Shown here: positions 7,885-16,197 of the stretch, in pieces | How positions within the stretch are numbered: position 1 is the stretch's first letter | How the letters are laid out: each line of letters begins with the position of its first letter | DNA from: an uncultured Eubacterium sp. | GTDB taxonomy: Bacteria; Bacillota; Clostridia; Lachnospirales; Lachnospiraceae | DNA: 64,000 nucleotides | Direction: 5' to 3' | Assembly: GCA_910584645.1 (NCBI GenBank) | Contig: CAJUAU010000009.1 | Span: 70,239 to 134,238, forward strand | Made by a program: the position numbers and the translations under genes | The notes under the pieces: model-generated | The model's input: only the letters and a program-made list of their open reading frames with translations | What the model was told of the DNA's origin: nothing | Databases searched by the model: none

Positions 7885-9216
7885 GTGAGGGGTATTACAA
7901 AGCGTATCTTTTTTGCCGTCATAATTGCGGCGATCATAAGTTTTGGGTGTTTTTTTGTCGTTTTAATGGATATGGAGGATATCACCAACAGATATAACAA
8001 CCTGATAGACGGTTATATTGAGAATCGCAGGATCTTATCGGAGATCAATCAGCGCATGTACCGCATCCAGGCGCAGGTGGCAAGCCATGTTGTGAACTCT
8101 GATGATAGCAGAAATGAGATCTATGAAAAGCAGGTGGAGGAACTTGATAAAGAGATCCGTGAGCTGTTCCGGGGGTTTGAATCCCGGCTGACCAGTGTGG
8201 AAGAGAAAGATCTGTTCCGGCAGGTTACTAATAGTTATAATGGTTTTGATACCCAGATTGATATCGCTCTGAAGTTTAGCCGTGATGGTGCCTTTAAATC
8301 GGCAGAATATTATGTCTGTACGGTGATGGAAGAGCATTTGGAAGAAGCAAACGATGCTTTTAATATGTATTATGAGCGCACGAAAAAGGTGGTGGATGCG
8401 GCAAAGGAGGATATGGAGGAAGAACTGGCCCAGATCAGGATCTGGCGCAATGGAGCGATCGTTGTTATTGTGATTGTCCTTTTGGCCTGCCTGACTATCG
8501 TCTACTGGAGTGGCAGGAAGATCGTGAACCGGCAGCTGATGGAAAGCTATGAGAATAATCAGCGGATCATGGATATGCAGTACAAGACCATTGTAGGTAT
8601 GGCAAATCTTATTGAGAGCCGGGATGGAGAGACCGGAGAGCATGTAAAGCGGACCAGCGCTTATGCCGAAATGATTGCAGAAGAACTTTCCAAGGAAGTT
8701 TCTTACAGAGAAGTGATCAACACAGTCTATATGGAGAATCTATGGAAAGCGGCACCACTTCACGATATAGGAAAGATCAAGATATCAGATACCATACTTC
8801 AGAAGCCGGGCAAACTGACGGATGAGGAGTTTGAACGAATGAAAATGCATGCTTCTGAGGGAGGAAAGATCATAGATGTTACGATGGGCGCCATTGATGA
8901 CAGGGAGTATCTGGATATGGCGCACCAGGTGGCGAGATACCATCATGAAAAATGGGATGGCTCGGGTTATCCAGATGGACTCAGGGGAGAAGAGATTCCT
9001 CTCTGTGCACGGATCATGGCAGTGGCGGATGTGTTTGATGCTTTGATCTCCAAACGGTGTTATAAAAAGGCCATGTCAGTAGAGAAGGCATATAGCATCA
9101 TAGAAGAATCCAGCGGCAGTCATTTTGACCCTGTTGTAGCCCAGGCATTTATAAGGATCCGGCCAAGAGTAGAAGCGTATCTGCGGAACGAAGAGACAGA
9201 AGAGATCAGATTTTGA
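7885..9216 (+). CDS. Membrane HD-GYP domain phosphodiesterase
   Basis: A 443-residue two-helix membrane sensor with a cytosolic HD-GYP domain, a family that hydrolyses cyclic dinucleotides, usually c-di-GMP. Helix 1 is about 7-29 and helix 2 about 189-209. The extracytoplasmic part between them is helical and resembles a four-helix-bundle sensor. The catalytic domain has SRDGETGEHVKR, HDIGK (H293-D294), HHEKWDGSGYPDGL with GYP near 361, and ADVFDAL. All key metal and catalytic residues are present. The start is GTG at 7885 with AAGGAGG ten bases upstream. It is very likely cotranscribed with the preceding binding lipoprotein. Confidence 0.93.
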   Translation: MRGITKRIFFAVIIAAIISFGCFFVVLMDMEDITNRYNNLIDGYIENRRILSEINQRMYRIQAQVASHVVNSDDSRNEIYEKQVEELDKEIRELFRGFESRLTSVEEKDLFRQVTNSYNGFDTQIDIALKFSRDGAFKSAEYYVCTVMEEHLEEANDAFNMYYERTKKVVDAAKEDMEEELAQIRIWRNGAIVVIVIVLLACLTIVYWSGRKIVNRQLMESYENNQRIMDMQYKTIVGMANLIESRDGETGEHVKRTSAYAEMIAEELSKEVSYREVINTVYMENLWKAAPLHDIGKIKISDTILQKPGKLTDEEFERMKMHASEGGKIIDVTMGAIDDREYLDMAHQVARYHHEKWDGSGYPDGLRGEEIPLCARIMAVADVFDALISKRCYKKAMSVEKAYSIIEESSGSHFDPVVAQAFIRIRPRVEAYLRNEETEEIRF

Positions 9217-9287
9217 AACAGCCTGGAGGCTCGGTTTGAACGCTTTTTCATCCTGTGCCATTGAGTTGATTATTCAGGGAGGCGCTT

Positions 9288-10220
9288 ATGATCTATACCG
9301 TTACTCTGAATCCTTCTTTGGATTACATAGTTACTGTTCCTGGTTTTGCCATAGGGGCGACGAACCGCACCCGGGAGGAGCAGATGCTGCCTGGTGGTAA
9401 GGGGATCAATGTTTCCCTGGTGTTGAATCAACTGGGAGTAGAAAATACGGCATTTGGTTTTCAGGCAGGATTTGTGGGGGAAGAGATCCGGCGGAGGCTG
9501 GAGATCCTCCACTGTTCTGCTGATTTTATCAGGCTTGCCAGCGGCACCAGCCGCATTAATATCAAGTTAAAGAATTATGAGGGAACGGAGATAAATGGCA
9601 TGGGACCTGAGGTCAGTGCCGGGGAGTGGGAGCAGCTTTTGGAGAAACTAAACAATCTTTTAGCGGGGGATACGCTGGTTCTGGCAGGCAGTATTCCTGT
9701 TTCTCTTTCTAATGATATCTACAGGGAGATCATGGATATGCTGGCGGGAAAGGATATTGATGTGGTGGTGGATGCTGCAGGGGAGGCGCTGCTGAGTGTC
9801 CTGGAAGTGCATCCTTTTCTTATCAAGCCAAACCGGGATGAGCTGGGGCAGATCTTTGACAGAAAGCTGGCTTCCAGGAAAGATATTATGGAGTGTGCCG
9901 GGAAACTGCAGCGCAGAGGCGCCAGAAATGTGCTGGTGTCCATGGCGGGAGACGGGGCGCTTCTTTTGTCCGAGGACGGAAGGATTTATGAGGCACCAGC
10001 GCCAGAGGGGGAACTTGTCAATGGCGTAGGCGCCGGGGATTCCATGGTAGCCGGGTTTCTTGCTGGATGGCAGAAAAGCAGCGATCCGTCCTACGCTTTT
10101 CGGATGGCTGTAGCTGCCGGCAGTGCCAGTGCATTTTCGGACCACCTTGCAGATGCGGAACAGATCGGGAGATTGATGGGAGAGATCGAAGAGAAGGAGA
10201 TATCTGGATTTTTTTACTAG
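9288..10220 (+). CDS. fruK: PfkB-family kinase, probable 1-phosphofructokinase
   Basis: A 310-residue ribokinase/PfkB-fold sugar kinase. MIYTVTLNPSLDYIV at the N-terminus, GGKGINVSLVLNQLG and the NGVGAGDSMVAGF anion-hole motif with catalytic Asp near 251 are typical of FruK/LacC enzymes, which make fructose-1,6- or tagatose-1,6-bisphosphate. No fructose PTS or FruR regulator is adjacent, so substrate choice between fructose-1-P and tagatose-6-P is not decided by context. GGGAGGCGCTT precedes the ATG. The gap to the HD-GYP gene is 71 bases. Confidence 0.85.
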   Translation: MIYTVTLNPSLDYIVTVPGFAIGATNRTREEQMLPGGKGINVSLVLNQLGVENTAFGFQAGFVGEEIRRRLEILHCSADFIRLASGTSRINIKLKNYEGTEINGMGPEVSAGEWEQLLEKLNNLLAGDTLVLAGSIPVSLSNDIYREIMDMLAGKDIDVVVDAAGEALLSVLEVHPFLIKPNRDELGQIFDRKLASRKDIMECAGKLQRRGARNVLVSMAGDGALLLSEDGRIYEAPAPEGELVNGVGAGDSMVAGFLAGWQKSSDPSYAFRMAVAAGSASAFSDHLADAEQIGRLMGEIEEKEISGFFY

Positions 10221-10260
10221 GGCGTGCAGGACGTAAGAATGAGTTTTCAGACACGCCCTA
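10218..10260 (+). terminator. Hairpin after fruK
   Basis: TAGGGCGTG (10218-10226) pairs with CACGCCCTA (10252-10260) right at the fruK stop codon. No T tract follows, so it may work only as a stability hairpin. Confidence 0.45.
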
Positions 10261-10309
10261 AACTATTCTGAACAGATTCCGATATATATAATACAAAGCC
10301 ATAATGACT

Positions 10310-10375
10310 AAGGACAGTGTGTTTTCAATGGATTGAAAAAGATTGATTGGAAAGTGCTGTCCTTTTTCCTTTTAT
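10310..10375 (+). terminator. Intrinsic terminator
   Basis: AAGGACAG (10310-10317) pairs with CTGTCCTT (10357-10364), with an inner TTTTCAAT/ATTGAAAA stem (10322-10339) and a T-rich tail. Confidence 0.75.
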
Positions 10376-10425
10376 GGTAATTTAGAGAAGAAATAAATAT
10401 GTGGTTGAGAAGAGGGAGGAGCACA

Positions 10426-11007
10426 ATGCAGAATTCGATATTGGCTGAATATGCAGCACACAATAGAAGCCTTGGGATCAGAAAAAAAGAGACAGGAAAT
10501 GAGACAGATCTGGAAAGCCCGGATGGGTTTAAGGCGCAGATCAAGGCGGCAGCTGCCAAAAAGGATCCAAAGGAGATGACGTTGAAGGAATACAGGGAAT
10601 ACATTCAGGAAAAGATCAGAAAGATGTTTCCTTTTTTGTCAGAATACTCTCTGCTGCTTTCGGTAAATTTCAGCGATCTTGCCCTGGTGGAAATGAAGAG
10701 TGATCCGGATTGCGAGAAGATGATCCTGGAGAGCATGCGCTATGAGGTATTAAGGGAAAAAAACAATGCAGGGGCGCAGCTGGAGTTCAGCATACAGAGA
10801 GCCAGAGAGCGCCGTAAGGAGCGCAAAGACCAAATGATGAAGATCCTGTTAAGAAAGAAAAAGATGGAGATCTATTACGAAAAACGGGCGTTGCACAGGG
10901 AGGCATACACGGAATTCCTGGAGACTGGCAAGCGATATGCAGGACCGTGTCCGGCGGCAGAATTTTTTGCCCTCGGCCAGATGGGAGGAGGAAATATCAT
11001 TTTTTAA
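10426..11007 (+). CDS. Unknown protein, Lys/Glu/Arg-rich, cytosolic
   Basis: A 193-residue protein without signal peptide or membrane helix. I do not recognise a characterised family. The N-terminal quarter looks like a flexible charged region; the rest is strongly helical and basic, with a run of Arg/Lys/Glu (RARERRKERKDQMMK) and then KKKMEIYYEKRA. The C-terminus ends in a Gly-rich GQMGGGNIIF. I chose the ATG at 10426 because GGGAGGAG lies just upstream; the in-frame ATG at 10399 lacks a site. It sits between two hairpins as a single-gene unit. Confidence 0.75.
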   Translation: MQNSILAEYAAHNRSLGIRKKETGNETDLESPDGFKAQIKAAAAKKDPKEMTLKEYREYIQEKIRKMFPFLSEYSLLLSVNFSDLALVEMKSDPDCEKMILESMRYEVLREKNNAGAQLEFSIQRARERRKERKDQMMKILLRKKKMEIYYEKRALHREAYTEFLETGKRYAGPCPAAEFFALGQMGGGNIIF

Positions 11008-11029
11008 AATTATATTGAAATAAAGACGT

Positions 11030-11055
11030 TGGGGGCAAAAGATATTTTGCCCCCA
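11030..11055 (+). repeat. GGGGG-AAAA palindrome, copy 2
   Basis: TGGGGGCAAAA and TTTTGCCCCCA form a perfect 11-bp stem with loop GATA, between two convergent genes. It matches the 2568-2590 hairpin in sequence as well as shape. It could act as a two-way terminator although no clean T tract follows. Confidence 0.7.
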
Positions 11056-11077
11056 GCAAATGCTAAAGATTGTTTTG

Positions 11078-11584
11078 TCAGTCTAGTGTCCTGGGAGAGG
11101 TTCTCCGGATGATACCACAGGCAATCTTTTCTCCAGAGTTACCGGAAGGCTGGCTGTGAAAATCATCTGCCATGGAATGGAGGATGACCACCCTTCCTAG
11201 AATTTCTCTTATAGTGAATTTGGTGAGGATGACTGCGCTCCATGCCATGCCCTCATTTACAAAGACGGGCGGCAGATCTCCGGCATGATTTGGGTGTGGG
11301 CAGTCATGGGGATTATAGTGGCTGCCCGCATCGGCAAAGGGATCTTCTTTATTGCCGCTGCATGAGCCGCCCTCGTGGATGTGCAGTCCAAGAACCGGAT
11401 ACTGGCAGTAACCGTTGCGGTACGGGATCCCGGAAAGGGAGGTGGAAACTAAAACAGCATTTCCGATATCATAAAAGGCAACTCTTCCTCTCAGGCTTTT
11501 TGCCTTTTTGGATCCTGTGATGCTGGCGGCTGCCTGAGGAGAAGCCTGTTGAAGGATTTTTCCAATATATTTACAGTCGTACAT
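11078..11584 (-). CDS. sodC: Cu/Zn superoxide dismutase family protein
   Basis: A 168-residue SodC-fold protein. Expected metal ligands are all visible: HIH in GLHIHEGGSC, the bridging His of GSHYNP, the His residues of PHPNHAGDLP with its Asp, and the His of VVILHSMADD. The two disulfide cysteines (GGSC and IACG) are present. The usual active-site Arg before IACG is Lys here (GNSGEKIACG). No signal peptide is visible, so it seems cytosolic, unlike most bacterial SodC. AGGGGA lies before the ATG. Activity is probable but not certain because of the Lys change. Confidence 0.87.
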   Translation of the reverse strand: MYDCKYIGKILQQASPQAAASITGSKKAKSLRGRVAFYDIGNAVLVSTSLSGIPYRNGYCQYPVLGLHIHEGGSCSGNKEDPFADAGSHYNPHDCPHPNHAGDLPPVFVNEGMAWSAVILTKFTIREILGRVVILHSMADDFHSQPSGNSGEKIACGIIRRTSPRTLD

Positions 11585-11645
11585 GTTAGTCCCCTGTTTT
11601 GTCTTTTATTCATATAATATGTAGTTATTTGTCATAGGTGAAGGA

Positions 11646-11690
11646 CAAAAAATGCTATGCAGGTGAGCAGCTCACCGCATAGCATTTTTC
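11646..11690 (-). terminator. Strong intrinsic terminator of the GH95 gene
   Basis: AATGCTATGC and GCATAGCATT enclose GGTGAG/CTCACC, giving a 16-bp stem. A T6 tract follows in the minus direction, and a shorter T tract in the plus direction, so it may also stop plus-strand transcription. Confidence 0.9.
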
Positions 11691-11723
11691 TTATCGTTGC
11701 GTTTTCATGTCTTATTTGCTGAC

Positions 11724-14700
11724 CTAGCCAATAGAAATTGGTAACTGTGGCATATATGGCACTAAGCTGTCTGCATCCCACAGGAATACAGAAGACTGGT
11801 GCACTTCGTTATGCCACTGTGCTGGAATGGATAGTTTTTTGTATTCGTTTGCTCCCAGCTCGATGATCTGTTCTGAGAGATCTACCATGGCGCCAGAAGA
11901 ATCATAAGCTGTCCAGACTGCCCGGATCTTCTTATTTTGGGCATTGTTTGACAGGTAAAGTCCAATGTGGCTCTTTTCCAATCCGGCATATGCCATAAAT
12001 GATTCCTCTGTTTCTGATGATCCGGCGGAGTTCGCCGAAACATTGAGGATGATCTCATTAGATACAGCAGTTCCGTCGGATGAGGAAGCAAATATTTTCA
12101 GCATCTTCCCTTTTGCACTTTCCGGCACCGTGAATTTTCCTTCTGGAGAAATACTGGCATCCTCCAGATCCTGGTTGTTTATGGCATCTGTTATGTGCCA
12201 GGATACAGTGCCTGCCTCTCCGGAAAGGGAAGTATAGTCTGCTGTAAATTCCAGGCTGTCTCCGGCATGGACTCTCTCTTCCGTGTTGGCTGAGGTAGAG
12301 ATCTGGATCTGATCGCCCAGTGTAAATTCTGCGGTTACAGACTCGTTTTTATTTACATCCAGTAAAACATATGCTTTATCCTGCGGAGTATACTGAGTCA
12401 CTTGTTTCACCCCATTAATCTTTGCCTCGCTCCAGGCAGGACCGCAGGAAAGGGCAATCTGGTTATTATCCTGATCGGATGTTACAGTGACAGAAACCTT
12501 TTTGGCGGCAATATCCCAGGAAATGATGTTTACTTCTGCATTACACCTTGCTCTCAAACCGGTGATGCTTCCACTTTCCATGGAATCCAGCAATGCAGGA
12601 AGGACTTCTATTTCCCCGGTGTTTGAGTAGAGCAGGGACTCGTTGACTGCCCCCATGATTCCAAAAGCAGAATCGGTACAATAGGTGGAACTGTGGTTGT
12701 CATTGTGGGAAGTCATCATGGAGCTGTACTGATAATTGCTTGTCATCAGATACCGCAGTACAGAATCCAAACCTTCTGAATCCTTCAGACGTGCAGCTAC
12801 CAGCGCCTTATGGGTAGGACCGTGGGACTCAGAAGCCTCTTTTCCACCGTATGCCGCGGAGCGGAAAGCCATTGCTTTTAATATACCATCACGGAGATTG
12901 TCGTCTGTCTGGGACTCATAGCCAGGCCAAGCTGGATAGGCATGGCTTACGTGTCTGTGACGGTGCTTTTCACCGAGGTTTTCTGTTGCCCATTCTTTTA
13001 GTTCTCCTGTATCGGCATATAAATATTCTGGAATTCTGCTCTCAAGAGTGTTCCATTTCATTAACTTGTCAGCTGCATCCGAAGGTTTCACCACATCCAG
13101 GATCGCTCTTGCCATAAATAAAGTATCGTGTGTGGCTGATATATCCATAGTCGTATTGTAGGTCAGGGCATAGATGGAATTATCAGCGGCTCCTTCCGGA
13201 GAATTTTCCGGAGAATATCCAGGTGAGTACAGGTATTTTGCAGCTGTGTCGCCAGCGGCAATGGCATCGGACAATGTTGTTCCGTCATCAAGATGGATAC
13301 TACCACTTCCGTCCGTATAATAGCGCTCATCCACATACTGGAGCCAGAAGTTCATCGTCTTGTCAAGCATAGGATACAGGATGTCCTCCACCAGCTTCAT
13401 CTTGCCTGTGCTGCGGATCCTTGCCACATCTTCGTCGGACCAGTCCAGTACATGCTGATTCCTCTCCAGGTCGATATCTTTGCCCAGGGGGATCTCCTGA
13501 TCTCCATAACACTGCCAATATTCAAAGATTGGGATAATAAGCCAGTCCGTAATACCATTTACATAGAGATGTGGATAACCTTCGATAAAGTGGTAGCTTC
13601 CGGCCTGACCGGTTCCGTCTACACGGGGAGGTGCTTTGATAGCATCGGTCATTCCGTAGACGTTTTTTGCATCCGTCTCCCAGTCTGCCACCATGCGGAT
13701 GATGAAATTGATGTAACCCTCGCCGGCACCCGCCATATTACCTGTATTCATTCCGGAGACCTGGAGGTTTGTGTTGGCATCCAGCGTAAAGTCTCCGCTC
13801 CAGTCCGGTTTCCATGCGCCCGTCCAGATGGCACCGAGCCTGGTTGTATGGTATCCGCTGGCACAGATCAGCCCGAAACGGCCATTGTTGTAGATCCTCT
13901 CCAGAAATGCTTTGTTGATCTCTGACTTATTGGCATTCTGTTTGTCGATCAATTCCTTATTTGTGAGTTTCCGGTCGGCCTTTTCGTCCTCAGTCTGGCA
14001 TAGGCTGATACGGACGTTATCAAACATTCCGCCGTGGATCTTTACGTGGGGATCCAATAATTTTTTATAGGAGTCTTCCGTGTTTTTTACTTCATATTTT
14101 GCTGTAACGGCATCGATTTCGCTGATCAGCCGGTCATAGAGCTGTTCTTTCACATCCTGTATTGTATTGCAGCTGTCATCCTGGCGGTCTACCTTTGTGA
14201 TCAGCATAACGGATTTTGTGCCGGTGATGGTGATCTTTGGATCATTGGCATTGGTGATCGTGCCGGAACCAAATCCATTGGTGTTGGTAAGCGTGCGCTT
14301 ATCTGCTTTATAATCGATGGTTCCGTCTGTGACAATTCTTGTGGCAGAGCCCCAGCCGCCATTGGAGAACAACGTCTTTGTGCGGTTTTTGGAACCTTTT
14401 CGGTACTGATCCGGGTATTTGCCCACCATACCCATGGTATAGCCATTGTCATCCTGAGTGACGATATAATCTGAGTCCGGCCTTGGGTTTACTGATCCCT
14501 GGTTTCTCATCTCCACCATATGGTCTATGCTCAGTGTGATATCCAGATCCTGATTGTCCGGCGCTTCAATATAGGTGACAATGACGTCGTCGCTGCGGGA
14601 AGCAAAGGAACGGCGGTTCCACTCATTTCCCTCCGCATCCTTCCACTGGGCTCCGACTTCACCTGTCTCGTAGTTGGTGTATCGGTTATAGTTGTCTTTG

Positions 14701-15212
14701 TTTGCTTCGGTAAAGCTGTTGTTTTTGATACGGTACTGGCTCGCCGGCTGATAGGGGCGGGACCACGTGGTTCCCCAGGTAGCTCCAAACACGCTGGCAG
14801 CATATTTATTTACAGCGCTGGTCCAGGGAAAATCGTTTGCACTGGAACGGGTGACAGCACCCTTCCTCTGGCTGTCAAGAATATCACTGATATCCGGTGT
14901 TTCGTAGATATCTGTTCCATCTGTGACGATCTTGGTATTATTAAAAATAAATACATCTTCATCGGGATCACAGCTCTCAATAAATGCGATCTCACCATTG
15001 GCGGTTACAGAGCCTTCCCGCCAGGAATCCTTTTTTGTGCTCTTTTCAATGGCTGCATATGTACTTTCGTTAAAGCCCAGTGCGTCTCCCAGGCCATATT
15101 TCCAGTCAGGCGCTTCTGCATGGGCGCCTGTCAAAGGCACAATAGAAGTCGTCAAAAGCGAAAAAGCTCCCAGAACTGCGCCACCTAAAATAAGTTTTGT
15201 TATTCGTTTCAT
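11724..15212 (-). CDS. Secreted GH95-family glycoside hydrolase
   Basis: A 1162-residue secreted enzyme of family GH95, which holds alpha-L-fucosidases and alpha-L-galactosidases. A signal peptide (about 1-32) ends near GAHAEA. GH95 signs are the Asn pair in NTNLQ near 475, SPEN with the likely acid Glu near 665, GELKEWATE, and HRHVSHAYPAWPG near 751. The VLPALLDSMESGSITGLRAR beta-sandwich closes the core. A bacterial Ig-like domain follows (about 985-1070) and then a short C-terminal domain without LPxTG. The usual NYWP of GH95 is not seen after NTNLQ, so substrate may differ from standard fucosides. It lies 31 bases after a secreted lysine-rich gene and just beyond galE-galK, which hints at galactose-containing glycans. 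ATG has GGAGG upstream. Confidence 0.85.
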   Translation of the reverse strand: MKRITKLILGGAVLGAFSLLTTSIVPLTGAHAEAPDWKYGLGDALGFNESTYAAIEKSTKKDSWREGSVTANGEIAFIESCDPDEDVFIFNNTKIVTDGTDIYETPDISDILDSQRKGAVTRSSANDFPWTSAVNKYAASVFGATWGTTWSRPYQPASQYRIKNNSFTEANKDNYNRYTNYETGEVGAQWKDAEGNEWNRRSFASRSDDVIVTYIEAPDNQDLDITLSIDHMVEMRNQGSVNPRPDSDYIVTQDDNGYTMGMVGKYPDQYRKGSKNRTKTLFSNGGWGSATRIVTDGTIDYKADKRTLTNTNGFGSGTITNANDPKITITGTKSVMLITKVDRQDDSCNTIQDVKEQLYDRLISEIDAVTAKYEVKNTEDSYKKLLDPHVKIHGGMFDNVRISLCQTEDEKADRKLTNKELIDKQNANKSEINKAFLERIYNNGRFGLICASGYHTTRLGAIWTGAWKPDWSGDFTLDANTNLQVSGMNTGNMAGAGEGYINFIIRMVADWETDAKNVYGMTDAIKAPPRVDGTGQAGSYHFIEGYPHLYVNGITDWLIIPIFEYWQCYGDQEIPLGKDIDLERNQHVLDWSDEDVARIRSTGKMKLVEDILYPMLDKTMNFWLQYVDERYYTDGSGSIHLDDGTTLSDAIAAGDTAAKYLYSPGYSPENSPEGAADNSIYALTYNTTMDISATHDTLFMARAILDVVKPSDAADKLMKWNTLESRIPEYLYADTGELKEWATENLGEKHRHRHVSHAYPAWPGYESQTDDNLRDGILKAMAFRSAAYGGKEASESHGPTHKALVAARLKDSEGLDSVLRYLMTSNYQYSSMMTSHNDNHSSTYCTDSAFGIMGAVNESLLYSNTGEIEVLPALLDSMESGSITGLRARCNAEVNIISWDIAAKKVSVTVTSDQDNNQIALSCGPAWSEAKINGVKQVTQYTPQDKAYVLLDVNKNESVTAEFTLGDQIQISTSANTEERVHAGDSLEFTADYTSLSGEAGTVSWHITDAINNQDLEDASISPEGKFTVPESAKGKMLKIFASSSDGTAVSNEIILNVSANSAGSSETEESFMAYAGLEKSHIGLYLSNNAQNKKIRAVWTAYDSSGAMVDLSEQIIELGANEYKKLSIPAQWHNEVHQSSVFLWDADSLVPYMPQLPISIG

Positions 15213-15243
15213 ACAAATCCTCCATTTCGATTTAAATGAGCTT

Positions 15244-16008
15244 TCAGCGAACTTTTACTTTTACGATCTTGGAATATTTACCAGCTGTTTTTTTCTTCCC
15301 GGTAAGCTGATATGCTCTCACCTTAATGTAATACACTTTGCCGCTCTTCATTTTTTTCAGCGTTGCTTTTTTCTTTGAACCGCCTTTTACAGTCAGTTTC
15401 ACTTTGTATTTTCCCTTTTTCTTTGTCGCCGCAGCGATCTGATACCCCTTGGCGCCCTTCACTTTTTTCCATGTGACTTTTATTTTCTTTCGGCTTGAAG
15501 ATTTTGCCTTAACGCTTTTCGGCGCGGGCAGAACTTTCTTTTTTGCTTTAACAGATGTATCCGGAACCGGTGGTTTAGCAGTGCTTCCGCCAGGGCCTGC
15601 TGTTTGTCCCGGAGCCGGTTTATCCTCAGGAATAAAGCGGAACTGGCTTGCAGCCTGTCCTTTTTCTGATGAGACAACCAGGGTATATACTCCCGGAACC
15701 AGTTGCTTTTTCACCTTAAAGTTAAAAGATAAAGTACCATTGATTGTGTACTGGTTCAAGTATACAATCGCTTCTTTGTTGCCTGCCAGGTCGTTGTAAG
15801 CTCCCGATGCTCCCGGTGCGTAGCAGATGACAGAAATTTCCTTTCCCTTTAATTCTGCATCCGAAACAGTAACAGCCACAGTCCCATCTGACTGGCTTGG
15901 AGTTACAGTAACGGCGGTACTGGCTGCCTGAGTGCTTTCTGAACACAATAAAGGCATTCCAGACAGAAGCAGCAGAGCAAATAGAACCCATCCCATTTTT
16001 CTTTGCAT
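15244..16008 (-). CDS. Secreted protein with lysine-rich FN3-like C-terminal module
   Basis: A 254-residue exported protein. The signal peptide (about 1-29) has a hydrophobic core, WVLFALLLLSGMPLL. An Ig-like or beta-sandwich domain (about 30-128) is followed by a Pro/Gly/Thr linker and a strongly basic module (about 155-254) with ITVTWKK-type, GYQIAAATKKKGKYK and YYIKVRAY strands that fit a fibronectin type III fold. No catalytic motif is seen. The same kind of module ends the GH43 protein near 60.9 kb. GGAGG lies before the ATG. It is first in an operon with the GH95 gene; a carbohydrate- or wall-binding role is inference. Confidence 0.8.
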   Translation of the reverse strand: MQRKMGWVLFALLLLSGMPLLCSESTQAASTAVTVTPSQSDGTVAVTVSDAELKGKEISVICYAPGASGAYNDLAGNKEAIVYLNQYTINGTLSFNFKVKKQLVPGVYTLVVSSEKGQAASQFRFIPEDKPAPGQTAGPGGSTAKPPVPDTSVKAKKKVLPAPKSVKAKSSSRKKIKVTWKKVKGAKGYQIAAATKKKGKYKVKLTVKGGSKKKATLKKMKSGKVYYIKVRAYQLTGKKKTAGKYSKIVKVKVR

Positions 16009-16037
16009 AAGCTATTTTCCTCCTTGTAAAATAAAAT

Positions 16038-16066
16038 ATCATAACACAATTTTATCAAAAACAAAA
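16038..16066 (-). promoter_or_regulatory. Candidate promoter of the lysine-rich/GH95 operon
   Basis: On the minus strand TATGAT (-10, 16038-16043) is preceded at 17 bases by TTTTGT. AT-rich surroundings and the close start codon support it; the -35 is weak. Confidence 0.4.
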
Positions 16067-16113
16067 GAAAACATCAATGACGTATCTTGAGCTTTTTAGT
16101 GATTTATTGTCAA

Positions 16114-16163
16114 CAAGGGCACCATTTAAAACCAGTTTAAACCGGTTTTAAATGGTGCCCTTG
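16114..16163 (-). terminator. Perfect 20-bp hairpin after galE
   Basis: CAAGGGCACCATTTAAAACC (16114-16133) and its exact complement (16144-16163) flank a 10-base loop. It lies just after the galE stop on the minus strand. No long T tract follows, so termination may depend on a factor. Confidence 0.65.
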
Positions 16164-16197
16164 TAAATAATATATATTGTTATGATTGAGAAATGTC

